The notes beneath the pieces are model-generated. The model was not told the origin of the DNA, did not search any database, and saw only the letters and a program-made list of their open reading frames with translations. Both the position numbers and the translations under genes were made by a program. Positions 16,023 through 24,853 of a DNA stretch of 64,000 bases are shown piece after piece. Each line of letters opens with the position of its first letter. Within the stretch, counting starts at the first letter, position 1. Where the stretch lies: assembly GCF_017305915.1 (NCBI RefSeq), contig NZ_JAFKJN010000006.1:186001-250000 (forward strand), read 5' to 3'. The stretch comes from Reyranella sp. (GTDB lineage Bacteria; Pseudomonadota; Alphaproteobacteria; Reyranellales; Reyranellaceae).

Positions 16023-17399
16023 GGCGGGAGTTGAGACGCAGACGCCTTGCTTCTCGAGGTATGCGGCCACGCGCAGCGCCGCCGCCTCGTTGTAGGGCCG
16101 CGCGATCACCTGCACGCCGATCGGCAAACCTGGCTTGCGCGTCGGCACGGCAACCACCGGCAGGCCGATGAAGGAGATCGGCTGGGTGAACATGCCGAGA
16201 TTGGCGCGCACCGGCAGCTCGACGCCGCCCAGGGTCATCATCACCTGGCCGATCCTGGGTGCGCTGCAGGGCGTCGCCGGCGCCAGGATGATGTCGACGT
16301 CGTTGAACAGCTTCAGGACGTCGGCGCGATACTGGCGGCGGAAGCGCTGCGCCTTGACGTACCAGGAGCCCGGCAGCAGCGCGCCCGCCATGAAGCGCTC
16401 GCGCGTGTCGGGATCGAAATCCTGCGGCCGCGTGCGCAGCCGCGGCAGGTGGAGCTGCGCGCCCTCCATGGCGGTGATGACATAGGCTGCGGCGCGTGCC
16501 GCCGCGGCGTTGGGCAGCACGACCGTCTTCGTCGCGCCGAGCGCCTTGGCGACCGTGGCGACGGCCTCGAAGCCTTCGGGCTCGCCGCCTTTGGCGAAGT
16601 AGTCGCCGGCGATCGCGATCCTGAGGCCGCCGATGCCTTCGTGCAGCGCCAGCAGGGTCGGCTCGACGGCACGGTCGGTACAGACCGGGTCGTCGGGATC
16701 CCAGCCCTGCATCGCATCGAACGACAGCGCGAGATCCTCGGTCGAGCGTGCCAGCGGCCCGAGATGGTCGAAGGCATCGACGAAGGGATAGGAGCCGGCG
16801 CGGCTGAGCCGACCGTAGGTCGGCTTCAATCCGAACAGCCCGCACAGCGACGCCGGCACGCGGATCGAGCCGTTGGTGTCGGAGCCCAGCGCCAGCGGCA
16901 CCTCGCCGGCAGCCACGGCAGCGCCCGAGCCGCCGGACGAGCCGCCGGTCATGCGCGTCGGATCGTGCGGATTGCGCGAGGGCCCGTAATGCGCGTTCTC
17001 GCCGGTGAAGTCGTAGGCGTACTCGCCCATGTTCAGGCTGCCGACGAGGATCGCGCCGGCCGCCTCGAGCTTGCGCACCAGGGCGCCGTCGCGCCGGGCG
17101 ATCGGGCCGTCGACGTTGATCTTCGAGCCGGCGCGCGTCGGCAGCCCCTGGATGTCGAACAGGTTCTTGACCGCGAACGGCACGCCCATCAGCGGCCCGA
17201 GATGGCGGCCGGCATCGATCTCCACCGCTCTCCGGCGAGCTCGGTCGGCCACGATATCGGTGAAGGCATTGACCGTCGGCTCCGACGCTTCGATGCGCTT
17301 CAGCGCCGCCTCGACGACGGCGCTCGCCCTCGCCTTGCCGCTCATGACCGCGCGGGCGATCTCGCTCGCGGTGGCGGCCTTCGACAGGATGTCCGTCAT
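16020..17399 (-). CDS. atzE: AtzE-type amidase (amidase signature family)
   Basis: Amidase of 459 residues in the AtzE/HpxY branch (1-carboxybiuret hydrolase or oxalurate-type amidohydrolase). Lys78 (FAVKNLFD), Ser154 (TGGSSGGSG) and Ser178 (SDTNGSIRVP) form the Ser-cisSer-Lys triad at the family's 24-residue spacing. Its start overlaps the stop of the AtzG-like gene (ATGA), as expected for a coupled AtzG-AtzE complex. Together with divergent atzF it would generate and destroy allophanate. Its stop codon lies in a repeat element. Confidence 0.9.
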   Translation of the reverse strand: MTDILSKAATASEIARAVMSGKARASAVVEAALKRIEASEPTVNAFTDIVADRARRRAVEIDAGRHLGPLMGVPFAVKNLFDIQGLPTRAGSKINVDGPIARRDGALVRKLEAAGAILVGSLNMGEYAYDFTGENAHYGPSRNPHDPTRMTGGSSGGSGAAVAAGEVPLALGSDTNGSIRVPASLCGLFGLKPTYGRLSRAGSYPFVDAFDHLGPLARSTEDLALSFDAMQGWDPDDPVCTDRAVEPTLLALHEGIGGLRIAIAGDYFAKGGEPEGFEAVATVAKALGATKTVVLPNAAAARAAAYVITAMEGAQLHLPRLRTRPQDFDPDTRERFMAGALLPGSWYVKAQRFRRQYRADVLKLFNDVDIILAPATPCSAPRIGQVMMTLGGVELPVRANLGMFTQPISFIGLPVVAVPTRKPGLPIGVQVIARPYNEAAALRVAAYLEKQGVCVSTPA

Positions 17400-17584
17400 G
17401 GCCTGTAGACCGGCAACGGGGTCAGCTCGTCCTCGAGCTCCAGTGCCAGCAGCGGCTGCGCGATGGCCAGCGACCGCTCGACGTTGAGGATGACTTTCTC
17501 GCGATACTCGGGCGCGATCGGCAAGCCAATTGCTTTGGCTGCCTCGTCCACCCAAAGAGCGATGTCCGGTTTGTCGTCAGCCAC
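17396..17584 (-). CDS. atzG: AtzG-like small subunit (DUF4089)
   Basis: A 62-residue protein: ALWVDEAAKAIGLPIAPEYR then NVERSLAIAQPLLALELED, matching AtzG/HpxX, the small helical partner that binds and stabilises AtzE. The start is GTG at 17584 behind AGGGGGAAAC. It overlaps atzE by four bases and is divergent from atzF, with 57 bp between the start codons. It is easily missed in annotation because of its length and GTG start. Confidence 0.88.
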   Translation of the reverse strand: MADDKPDIALWVDEAAKAIGLPIAPEYREKVILNVERSLAIAQPLLALELEDELTPLPVYRP

Positions 17585-17617
17585 GTTTCCCCCTCTTTGC
17601 GAAGATGGCGCGGTCGC

Positions 17618-17645
17618 AAGGAGTATGCCAATGAACGCCCGATGA
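17618..17645 (+). promoter_or_regulatory. Ribosome-binding site and mini-ORF coupled to the atzF start
   Basis: AAGGAG at 17618-17623 is ideally spaced (7 bases) from an ATG at 17631, not from the atzF ATG at 17642. The ATG at 17631 opens a four-codon frame, Met-Asn-Ala-Arg, whose TGA overlaps the atzF ATG as ATGA. Ribosomes could therefore reach atzF by termination-reinitiation. Alternatively the long spacing is simply used inefficiently. This reading is an inference from spacing. Confidence 0.5.
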
Positions 17646-19399
17646 CCATCGACCTCGGCGTCCACAACCTTCGCACAGCCTACCGCGCCGGCACCCTCAC
17701 TGTCCGCCAGGTCATCGACGAAGTGCTGCAGCGCATCGCCGCCGCGGGCGACGACAAGGTCTGGATCAACCGCGTGCCCGACGCCATCCTGCGGGCGCAA
17801 GCGGACGATCTCGACCGCCACGGCAACAACGACCTGCCGCTGTTCGGCATCCCCTTCGCCGTGAAGGACAACATCGACGTCGCGGAACTGCCAACGACGG
17901 CCGCTTGCCCCGGCTTCGCCTATCAGCCGAAGGAATCGGCCAAGGTCGTGGAGCAGCTCGTCGCCGCCGGCGCGATCGTCATCGGCAAGACCAACCTCGA
18001 CCAGTTCGCGACCGGCCTGGTCGGCGTGCGCTCTCCCTACGGCGTGCCACGCAACCCGTTCAACCCGGCCTACGTCCCCGGCGGCTCCAGCTCGGGCTCG
18101 GCCGTCGCCGTGTCGTCGGGTCTCGTGTCGTTCTCGCTCGGCACCGACACCGCAGGCTCGGGCCGCGTCCCGGCCGGCTTCAACAACATCGTCGGCTGGA
18201 AACCAACGCCGGGCTCCGTCAGCACCGAGGGCGTCGTGCCCGCCTGCGCCTCGCTCGATTGTGTGTCGGTGTTTGCATTGTCGTGCGTCGATGCCGATCT
18301 CGTGCGGCGCGCGCTCATCCCACCGGGTCCGGTGACGACCTTCGATCGGGATTTTCGGTTCGGCGTGCCCAAGCCGCTCGAGTTCTTCGGCGATGCCGCC
18401 CATGCCGCGCTCTACGCGCAGGCGATCGAGACGCTGAAAACAATGGGCGGCACGCCGGTCGAGATCGACTACGCACCGTTCGCCGAGGCGGCGCAGCTCC
18501 TCTATGCCGGCCCGTGGGTCGCTGAGCGCACTGCCGCCGTCGGAAACTTCATCGAGAAGGCCGATGCAAAGGCCGGCGTCTGGCCGACCACCCGCGACAT
18601 CATCCTGGGTGGACGCAAGTACAGCGCGGTCGACGCGTTCGAAGGGCAGTACAAGCTGAAGGCGCTGCTGGCCCGTGCAGAAATAGCCATGAGCGAGGTA
18701 GACTTCCTTGCCCTGCCGACAGCCGGCACGATCTACACCCTGGCCGATCTCGAACGCGAGCCGGTGCGGTGCAATTCCAATCTCGGCCACTACACCAACT
18801 TCGTGAACTTCTTCGGCCTGAGTGGACTCGCCCTACCCTTCGGCTTCCGTCCCGATGGCTTGCCGTTCGGCATCACGCTCGTCAGCCATGCCTATCATGA
18901 CCAGGACCTCCTCGAATTCGGCGCGCGCTGGCAGCGCACCGTGCCGCTGGCGCTCGGCAAGACCTCAAGTGTCCTGCCTCCCCCCGAAGCCGATCCCAAG
19001 GTCGCGGAACGGCGCGTGTCGATCGCCGTCGTCGGCGCGCATATGAGCGGCCTGCCGCTCAATCTCCAGCTCACCGAGCGGTTTGGCCGGCTGGAGAGCA
19101 CCACCCGCACGGCGCCGCGCTACCGGCTCTATGCGCTGCCCGGCGGGCCGCCGCAGCGGCCGGGCCTGGTGCGGGTCGGTGCCGGCGGCGCCGCGATCTC
19201 GCTCGAGGTCTGGAGTCTGCCGGTGTGGAAGTTCGGGGACTTCGTCGCCGAGATTCCCGCGCCGCTCGGCATCGGCACGATCGAGCTCGAGGACGGCTCG
19301 ACCGTGCAGGGCTTCGTTTGCGAGGGCTATGCGACCGCGACCGCGCGCGACATCACCGAATTCGGTGGCTGGCGCGCCTACCTCAAGAACCTGGGCTAG
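17642..19399 (+). CDS. atzF: Allophanate hydrolase AtzF
   Basis: Two-domain allophanate hydrolase of 585 residues, converting allophanate to ammonia and CO2. The N-terminal amidase domain holds Lys75 (FAVKDNID), Ser149 (PGGSSSGS) and Ser173 (TDTAGSGRVP). The C-terminal domain, from about residue 460 (IAVVGAHMSGLPLNLQL), is the smaller domain typical of AtzF/DUR1,2-type enzymes. It is divergent from atzGE, which would supply allophanate from carboxybiuret-like compounds. Its stop overlaps the phoD-like stop by four bases. The ATG at 17642 is coupled to a mini-ORF. Confidence 0.93.
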   Translation: MTIDLGVHNLRTAYRAGTLTVRQVIDEVLQRIAAAGDDKVWINRVPDAILRAQADDLDRHGNNDLPLFGIPFAVKDNIDVAELPTTAACPGFAYQPKESAKVVEQLVAAGAIVIGKTNLDQFATGLVGVRSPYGVPRNPFNPAYVPGGSSSGSAVAVSSGLVSFSLGTDTAGSGRVPAGFNNIVGWKPTPGSVSTEGVVPACASLDCVSVFALSCVDADLVRRALIPPGPVTTFDRDFRFGVPKPLEFFGDAAHAALYAQAIETLKTMGGTPVEIDYAPFAEAAQLLYAGPWVAERTAAVGNFIEKADAKAGVWPTTRDIILGGRKYSAVDAFEGQYKLKALLARAEIAMSEVDFLALPTAGTIYTLADLEREPVRCNSNLGHYTNFVNFFGLSGLALPFGFRPDGLPFGITLVSHAYHDQDLLEFGARWQRTVPLALGKTSSVLPPPEADPKVAERRVSIAVVGAHMSGLPLNLQLTERFGRLESTTRTAPRYRLYALPGGPPQRPGLVRVGAGGAAISLEVWSLPVWKFGDFVAEIPAPLGIGTIELEDGSTVQGFVCEGYATATARDITEFGGWRAYLKNLG

Positions 19400-20868
19400 C
19401 CGCGCACCGCGCCGGGACGGCCGGCTTCGACGGCGAAGCGCTGCGCCGTGGCGACCGCCGATTGCGGATCGCGTACGTCGGCGAGCGTGCGGAACGACAC
19501 AAGCGCCTTCCTGGCGTCGAGCACGACCAGGCCGTAGCCGTTCACCTGCGTGAGTGCCGCGCGGAGGTGCGGGTTCCTGGCCATATATCCCTTCAGGCGG
19601 TCGGCCGGCGGGCCTTGCGAGGTGATCGAGCCGCCGACGAACTCGGTGGCGACCGTCGGCGCCTTGGCCTGCGCGAAGTCGCGCTTGAGGTCGGCCGCCC
19701 AGAAGGCATGCACGTCGCCGCCCAGCACCAGCGTGTCCCGGGTCGGCGACGCCGCCACCGCATCGAGCAGGCGCTGGCGCGCCACCGGGTAGCCGTCCCA
19801 GCCGTCGGCCCAGTAGACGTGCCGCTCGCCTGGGCCGCGGTCGAGCTCGGCCATCAGCGTCTGCTGCGCCAGCACGTTCCAGCGCGCCGAGGCGCTCTTC
19901 ATGCCTGAGGCGAACCACGCCTCCTGCTCGGCGCCGAGCATGGTGCGGGCCGGATCGAGCCGCTCGTCGCAGCTCTCCAGCGGCTTGCCGCGGGGGTTCA
20001 GCGTCGCGCGGCAGGCATGGTGCGAGCGGTACTGCCGGTCGTCGATCACCGTGAGCTCGGCGAGGTCGCCGAAGCGGTAGCGATCGAACAGCCGCATCGA
20101 CGGACCGGCGGGCCGCAGCGCATTGGGCAACGGCATGTGCTCCCAGTAGGCCTGGTAGGCCGCGGCGCGCTGCTGCAGGAAGCGCGCGGGATCGGGATCC
20201 TGCGGGCCGATGTCGGCGGTGTAGTCGTCGGTCACCTCGTGGTCGTCCCAGGTCACGATCCAGGGATGCGCCGCGTGCGCCGCCTGCAGGTCGGCGTCGG
20301 ATTTGTACTGCGCGTAGCGCTCGCGATATTCGTGCAGCAGCGTGCAGCGCCCGCCGGTGTGATGGCGCACCAGGTTGCGGCCCCACGACATCTCGTAGAT
20401 GTAGTCGCCGACGAACAGCACGGCGTCGAGCTCTTCGCCCGCCATGTGCCGGTAGGCGGCGAAGTAGCCCTGCTCGTACTGCGCGCACGAGGCGATCGCG
20501 AAGCGCAGCGCCGCCGGCTTGTCGCTCGGCGCCGGCGCGGTGCGCGTACGGCCGACCGGGCTCGCCTGGCCGTTGGCCGTGAAGCGATACCAATAAAACC
20601 GGCTGGGCTGCAGGCCCTCGACATCGACATGCACGGCGTTCGCCCAGCGCTCCTCGGCCGTCGCGGCGCCGTTGCGCACGACGCGGCGCATGCCCTCGTC
20701 CTCGGCGATCGCCCACGTCACCGTCCCCGGTGCCGCCATGCGCGTCCACAGCACGATCGACGTCGGCCGCGGACAGCCCGACGCGACGCCGAGCGGAAAG
20801 GCCTGGCCTTGCGCCATTGCCGGCAGGGCAAGCCCACCCGCGCCCACGAGGAACGAACGCCGCAGCAT
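19396..20868 (-). CDS. PhoD-family alkaline phosphatase/phosphodiesterase
   Basis: A 490-residue secreted PhoD-type metallophosphoesterase. The N-terminus MLRRSFLVGAGGLALPAMAQ is a Tat-like signal. Metal-site motifs include AIASCAQYEQGYFAAYRHM, FVGDYIYEM, TWDDHEVTDDY and VLGGDVHAFWAADL. PhoD enzymes use Ca/Fe and act on phosphate mono- and diesters in the periplasm. It is divergent from the SDR at 20920 and its stop overlaps that of atzF. No Pho box was recognised in the 51-bp upstream gap. Confidence 0.9.
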   Translation of the reverse strand: MLRRSFLVGAGGLALPAMAQGQAFPLGVASGCPRPTSIVLWTRMAAPGTVTWAIAEDEGMRRVVRNGAATAEERWANAVHVDVEGLQPSRFYWYRFTANGQASPVGRTRTAPAPSDKPAALRFAIASCAQYEQGYFAAYRHMAGEELDAVLFVGDYIYEMSWGRNLVRHHTGGRCTLLHEYRERYAQYKSDADLQAAHAAHPWIVTWDDHEVTDDYTADIGPQDPDPARFLQQRAAAYQAYWEHMPLPNALRPAGPSMRLFDRYRFGDLAELTVIDDRQYRSHHACRATLNPRGKPLESCDERLDPARTMLGAEQEAWFASGMKSASARWNVLAQQTLMAELDRGPGERHVYWADGWDGYPVARQRLLDAVAASPTRDTLVLGGDVHAFWAADLKRDFAQAKAPTVATEFVGGSITSQGPPADRLKGYMARNPHLRAALTQVNGYGLVVLDARKALVSFRTLADVRDPQSAVATAQRFAVEAGRPGAVRG

Positions 20869-20919
20869 GTTTGCGACTCTGCCGCCATCGTCTGCTAGGG
20901 TCCAGCTTTCGAGGAGGAA

Positions 20920-21678
20920 ATGAACATGAGCGGCAAGATCGCAGTCGTAACGGGTGCGGGCAGCGGCATCGGCCGCGCCTCTTCACTGGCTCTGCTGAAG
21001 AACGGCTATAAGGTCGCGCTGGCCGGCCGGCGCAAGGACGCGCTGGACGAGACCGCCAAGCTCGCCGGCAACAACGCCCCCAACGCGCTGGCCGTGCCGA
21101 CCGACGTCACCAAGCGCGACGACATCGTGGCGCTGTTCGCCAAGGTCAAGGCGACCTGGGGCCGGCTCGACCTGGTGTTCAACAACGCCGGCGGCGGCGC
21201 TCCGCCGGTGCCGCTCGAGGAGCTGCCCTACGAGACCTGGCTGTCGGTCGTGGCGGCCAACCTCACCGGCCCGTTCGTGTGCACCCAGGAAGCGATGAAG
21301 ATCATGCGCGATCAGAAGCCGCGCGGCGGCCGCATCATCAACAACGGCTCGATCTCGGCGCACGCGCCGCGGCCGTTCTCGGTCGCCTACACCTCGACCA
21401 AGCACGCCATCACCGGCCTCACCAAGTCGACCTCGCTCGACGGCCGGCAGTACGACATCGCCTGCGGCCAGATCGACATCGGCAATGCCGTCACGCCGAT
21501 GACCGAGCGCATGACCAAGGGTGTGCTGCAGCCCGATGGCTCGACGCGGGTCGAGCCGCGCATGGACGTCGAGGCGGTGGCCAACGCCATCGTCTACATG
21601 GACAGCCTGCCGCTCGATGCCAACGTGCAGTTCATGACCGTGATGGCGACCAAGATGCCGTTCGTCGGCCGCGGCTGA
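20920..21678 (+). CDS. SDR family NAD(P)-dependent oxidoreductase
   Basis: Classical short-chain dehydrogenase of 252 residues. The cofactor loop [13 protein letters not shown] begins near residue 9, followed by FNNAGGG and the catalytic Ser/Tyr/Lys segment (NNGSISAH ... [11 protein letters not shown]). It starts behind GAGGAGGAA. It stands alone between divergent phoD and the convergent FMN oxidase; the substrate cannot be inferred. A CTAG-ended repeat begins 11 bases after its stop. Confidence 0.88.
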   Translation: MNMSGKIAVVTGAGSGIGRASSLALLKNGYKVALAGRRKDALDETAKLAGNNAPNALAVPTDVTKRDDIVALFAKVKATWGRLDLVFNNAGGGAPPVPLEELPYETWLSVVAANLTGPFVCTQEAMKIMRDQKPRGGRIINNGSISAHAPRPFSVAYTSTKHAITGLTKSTSLDGRQYDIACGQIDIGNAVTPMTERMTKGVLQPDGSTRVEPRMDVEAVANAIVYMDSLPLDANVQFMTVMATKMPFVGRG

Positions 21679-21688
21679 TCGCCCGCGG

Positions 21689-21764
21689 CTAGAGCGCCCG
21701 GCATTGCTGGGTTCACCGGGCACATTCCGTTCGGCTGCTTCCAGCCGAACGGAATGTGCTCTAG
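21689..21764. repeat. 76-bp CTAGAGC-ended palindromic element (family D copy 2)
   Basis: It has the same terminal CTAGAGC/GCTCTAG as the element at 15954-16022 and a homologous interior. A perfect 18-bp stem (arms 21720-21737 and 21742-21759) encloses a 4-base loop. Its right-hand CTAG supplies the TAG stop of the FMN oxidase (21761-21763). Lying between convergent genes, the hairpin can also serve as a terminator. Confidence 0.88.
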
Positions 21765-22846
21765 TAACCTTCGTGCATCAGCGGGAAGGCGCTGTGCACG
21801 CTGGCCGGATTGGTCGGCATGCCCTGGCTGATGTACGACCCGTCGAGCTGCTTGAGGCTGGTGACGCCGAGCAGGCCCATCGCCTCCTTCATCTCCTCCT
21901 CGAGCAGCTCGATCACCCGCTCGATGCCGGCCGCACCGTTGGCGGCGAGGCCGTAGCAGTAGAGCCGGCCCAGGCCGACCCAGTCGGCGCCGAGGCAGAT
22001 CGCCTTGACGATGTCGGTGCCCCGGCTGAACGAGCCGTCGACGATCACCTTGGCCTTGCCCTTCGCCACCTGGACGATCTCCGGCAGCACCGCCGTCGAG
22101 CCGCGGCCATGGTCGAGCTGGCGGCCGCCGTGGTTGGAGCAGTAGACGCCCCAGGTGCCTTCCCTGATCGCGATCTCGGCATCCTCGGCGCAGCCGATGC
22201 CCTTGAGGATGAACTTCACGTCGGGGAACTGGTCCCTCACCCGCTTGTAGTTGTCCCAGGCGAAGGCGGCCTGGTGGTCCTGGCCGGTCGCCGCAGTGCG
22301 CCACGACTTCACGAAGCGCTTGGCGATGTCGCGCTCGCGGCGCGAATAGACCGCGGTGTCGACGGTGATGCAGAAGGCGTCGTAGCCCGCGCCCATCGCC
22401 TGCTTGACCCGCTCGGCCACCCACTTGTCGTCGCCGCGGACATAGAGCTGGTAGATCTTGGGGCCGTTGCCGCCCTTGACGATGTCCTCGAGCCTGAGCG
22501 TCGTCACCGAGCTGATCAGCATGCCGACGTCGGCGGCGCCCGCACCCTTGGCGACGGTGATGCCGCCGCCCGGCTCGAACGATTCGAGCGAGCCGACCGG
22601 GGCCAGCAGCACCGGGATGCGCAGCTTCTTGCCGAAGATCTCCGACGACGGGTCGATGGCGCTGACGTTGCGCAGCACCCGGGGCTTGAAGGCGATCGAA
22701 TCGAGCGCCATGCGGTTGCGCCGCAGCGTCGTCTCGGTCTCGGTGGCGCCGATCAGGTAATCCCAGATATTGGCGTTGAGCCGGATTTTGGCCGCTTTCA
22801 CGACCTCGTGCAGCGTCACGTATTCGTTTTCCAGCCCGCTCGCCAT
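21761..22846 (-). CDS. FMN-dependent alpha-hydroxyacid oxidase/dehydrogenase
   Basis: TIM-barrel flavoenzyme of 361 residues in the lactate/glycolate oxidase family. The active-site signature CSNHGGRQLDHGRGS contains catalytic His239 and Arg242; Lys215 (FILKGIG) contacts FMN. It oxidises an L-2-hydroxyacid to the keto acid in the cytoplasm. No membrane loop is apparent, so an oxidase is more likely than a membrane-bound dehydrogenase. It is divergent from the TauD operon (56 bp), and its last codons abut the CTAG repeat. Confidence 0.9.
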   Translation of the reverse strand: MASGLENEYVTLHEVVKAAKIRLNANIWDYLIGATETETTLRRNRMALDSIAFKPRVLRNVSAIDPSSEIFGKKLRIPVLLAPVGSLESFEPGGGITVAKGAGAADVGMLISSVTTLRLEDIVKGGNGPKIYQLYVRGDDKWVAERVKQAMGAGYDAFCITVDTAVYSRRERDIAKRFVKSWRTAATGQDHQAAFAWDNYKRVRDQFPDVKFILKGIGCAEDAEIAIREGTWGVYCSNHGGRQLDHGRGSTAVLPEIVQVAKGKAKVIVDGSFSRGTDIVKAICLGADWVGLGRLYCYGLAANGAAGIERVIELLEEEMKEAMGLLGVTSLKQLDGSYISQGMPTNPASVHSAFPLMHEGY

Positions 22847-22902
22847 GGTCCCCTCACATTCGACCGGCTAGACTTACCGCAACAAACTTACCGGAGGAAG
22901 CA

Positions 22903-23868
22903 ATGGCGGCATCTGCGGCCGTGTTGCAGAGCGAAGCCGAAATCCGCGTCCGGCCGATCAACGGCTTCATCGGCGCGGAGATCGAGGGTGTCGACCTGAG
23001 GCGCCCGCTCAGCCCTGCCCAGTTCAAGGTGATCCACGACGCCTTCGTGAACTACGAGGTGATCGTGCTGCGTGACCAGGACATCACGGTCGACCAGCAG
23101 ATGGCGTTCGGCGCGCTGTTCGGAGAGCTGTCGATCCATCCCTTCTCGCCCAACCTGCCCGACAAGCCCGAGGTCATCATCCTCGACTATTCGGCCGACA
23201 ATCCGCCGGCGCTGACCGACATCTGGCACGTCGACGAGACCTTCCGCGAGACGCCGCCGATGGCGACCATCCTGCGCGGCAAGGTCGTGCCCGAGGCCGG
23301 CGGCGACACGCTGTTCGCGTCGATGAGCGCCGCCTATCGCGGCCTCAGCGAGCGCATGAAGCAGCACATCCACGGGCTCGAGGCGCAGCACGACTTCAAG
23401 CCGTGGCGGCCGCTGTTCGGCCACAGCGACCGCGCCAAGCTGCGCAAGCTCGAGGACGAGTTCCCCAATCCCTGGCATCCGGTAGTGCGGGTGCATCCGG
23501 TGACCGGGCGGCGCGTGCTCTACGTCAACCGCCAGTTCTGCACCCGCATCAAGGACCTCAAGCCCGACGAGAGCGACGCGCTGCTCGAGTTCCTCTACCG
23601 CCAGGCCACCATCCCCGAGGTCCAGCTCCGGGTGAAGTGGCAGCCCAACACGCTGGTGATGTGGGACAACCGCTCGGTGCAGCACTATGCCAGCCACGAC
23701 TACTACCCGGCGCGGCGCACCATGGAGCGCGTCACGGTGAAGGGCGACAAGCCGCAGGGCGTCACTGGCGCGTACACGGTCGACACCGTGCCGGCCAACG
23801 GCACGGTCAAGCCCGCGATCGCCGAGGGCACGCGCCCTGGCCCCAAGCGCGCCTTCGATCGCTACTAG
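22903..23868 (+). CDS. TauD/TfdA-family 2-oxoglutarate-dependent dioxygenase
   Basis: Fe(II)/2-oxoglutarate dioxygenase of 321 residues. Iron ligands are His109 and Asp111 (DIWHVDETF) and His261 (WDNRSVQHYA); Arg272 or Arg276 (RRTMERVTV) should bind 2-oxoglutarate. The start follows GGAGGAAGCA. It is the first of three closely spaced genes, followed by two periplasmic binding proteins, which suggests oxidation of an imported compound (an organosulfonate, phenoxy acid or carnitine-like compound). The real substrate is unknown. Confidence 0.9.
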   Translation: MAASAAVLQSEAEIRVRPINGFIGAEIEGVDLRRPLSPAQFKVIHDAFVNYEVIVLRDQDITVDQQMAFGALFGELSIHPFSPNLPDKPEVIILDYSADNPPALTDIWHVDETFRETPPMATILRGKVVPEAGGDTLFASMSAAYRGLSERMKQHIHGLEAQHDFKPWRPLFGHSDRAKLRKLEDEFPNPWHPVVRVHPVTGRRVLYVNRQFCTRIKDLKPDESDALLEFLYRQATIPEVQLRVKWQPNTLVMWDNRSVQHYASHDYYPARRTMERVTVKGDKPQGVTGAYTVDTVPANGTVKPAIAEGTRPGPKRAFDRY

Positions 23869-23869
23869 G

Positions 23870-24841
23870 ATGAGGCTCGGACGACGGCCGTTGCTGGCCA
23901 GTTCGCTGGCCGGTGCGCTGGCGCTGCCGGTAGCAGCCAAAGCACAGAGCTGGCCCAGCCAGCCGATCAAGGTCGTGGTGCCCTACCCGCCGGGCGGGCT
24001 GACCGACGTGCTGGGCCGGCTGGTCGGCGAGCGGCTGCAGACAGGCTTCGGCCAGCCGGCGGTGATCGAGAACAAGCCGGGCGCGGCGACGCAGGTCGGC
24101 GCCGCCGCCGTCGCCAAGTCCCCGTCCGACGGCCACACGCTGCTGCTCGCCACCGTCAGCACGCTCTGCATCACGCCGGCGCTCTATGCCAAGCCGCTGA
24201 TCCATCACACCGACTTCGCGCCGGTGGCGATGATGGGCCGGGTGACGCTGATCCTGGTCTGCCGTCCCGATCTGCCGGTCGCCGATCCCAAGGCGCTGGT
24301 GGCGATGCTGCAGGCCAAGCCGGACGGCTATTCCTTCGGCTCGCCGGGCGTCGGCACGGCCCATCACCTGCTGGTCGAGCTGATGCGCTCGATGCAGCCG
24401 TTCAAGGCGATTCATGTGCCCTACCTCGGCTCGGCCAAAGCGGTGATCGACCTGATGGAGGGCCGCTTCGAATTCATGTTCCTCGACGCGGCCGTGGCGC
24501 TGCCGCCGCTCAAGGCGGGCAAGCTCACGGCGCTGGCCGTCACCGGTCCCGTGCCCGATCCTACCTTGCCGGAGGTGCCGCCGATCACCACCTACTTCCC
24601 AGGGTTGGACCTGCAGCCCTGGATGTCGATCGTCGGCCCGGCGGGCCTGCCCGCACCGATCGCGGCACGGCTCAATGGCGAGCTCAACAAGGCGCTGACC
24701 GAGCCGGCCTTCATCCAGCGCCTGGCAGAGGTCGGCCTGATCGCCCAGCCCTGGACCGTCGAGGCGTTTGGCGATTTCATCAAACGTGATGCGATGCGGT
24801 GGGCGGAATTGGTAAAATCGTCCGGCGCGAAGGCGGAGTAA
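23870..24841 (+). CDS. Bug-family tripartite tricarboxylate transporter binding protein
   Basis: Periplasmic substrate-binding protein of 323 residues: signal peptide ending PVAAKAQ, then WPSQPIKVVVPYPPGG, the hallmark of Bug/TctC proteins, with ENKPGAATQVGAAAVAKSP following. Bug proteins normally feed a TctA/TctB membrane pair, but none is in the window, so this is an orphan that either uses permeases encoded elsewhere or acts as a sensor. It starts one base after the TauD stop. Confidence 0.9.
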   Translation: MRLGRRPLLASSLAGALALPVAAKAQSWPSQPIKVVVPYPPGGLTDVLGRLVGERLQTGFGQPAVIENKPGAATQVGAAAVAKSPSDGHTLLLATVSTLCITPALYAKPLIHHTDFAPVAMMGRVTLILVCRPDLPVADPKALVAMLQAKPDGYSFGSPGVGTAHHLLVELMRSMQPFKAIHVPYLGSAKAVIDLMEGRFEFMFLDAAVALPPLKAGKLTALAVTGPVPDPTLPEVPPITTYFPGLDLQPWMSIVGPAGLPAPIAARLNGELNKALTEPAFIQRLAEVGLIAQPWTVEAFGDFIKRDAMRWAELVKSSGAKAE

Positions 24842-24853
24842 GAGGTTTCGAGC

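Noticed and set aside
13789..19399. Complete s-triazine (atrazine/cyanuric acid) degradation cluster
   Set aside because: Only AtzE, AtzF and AtzG-type proteins are present; AtzA, AtzB, AtzC and cyanuric acid hydrolase (AtzD/TrzD) are absent, and HpxZ points equally to oxalurate metabolism.
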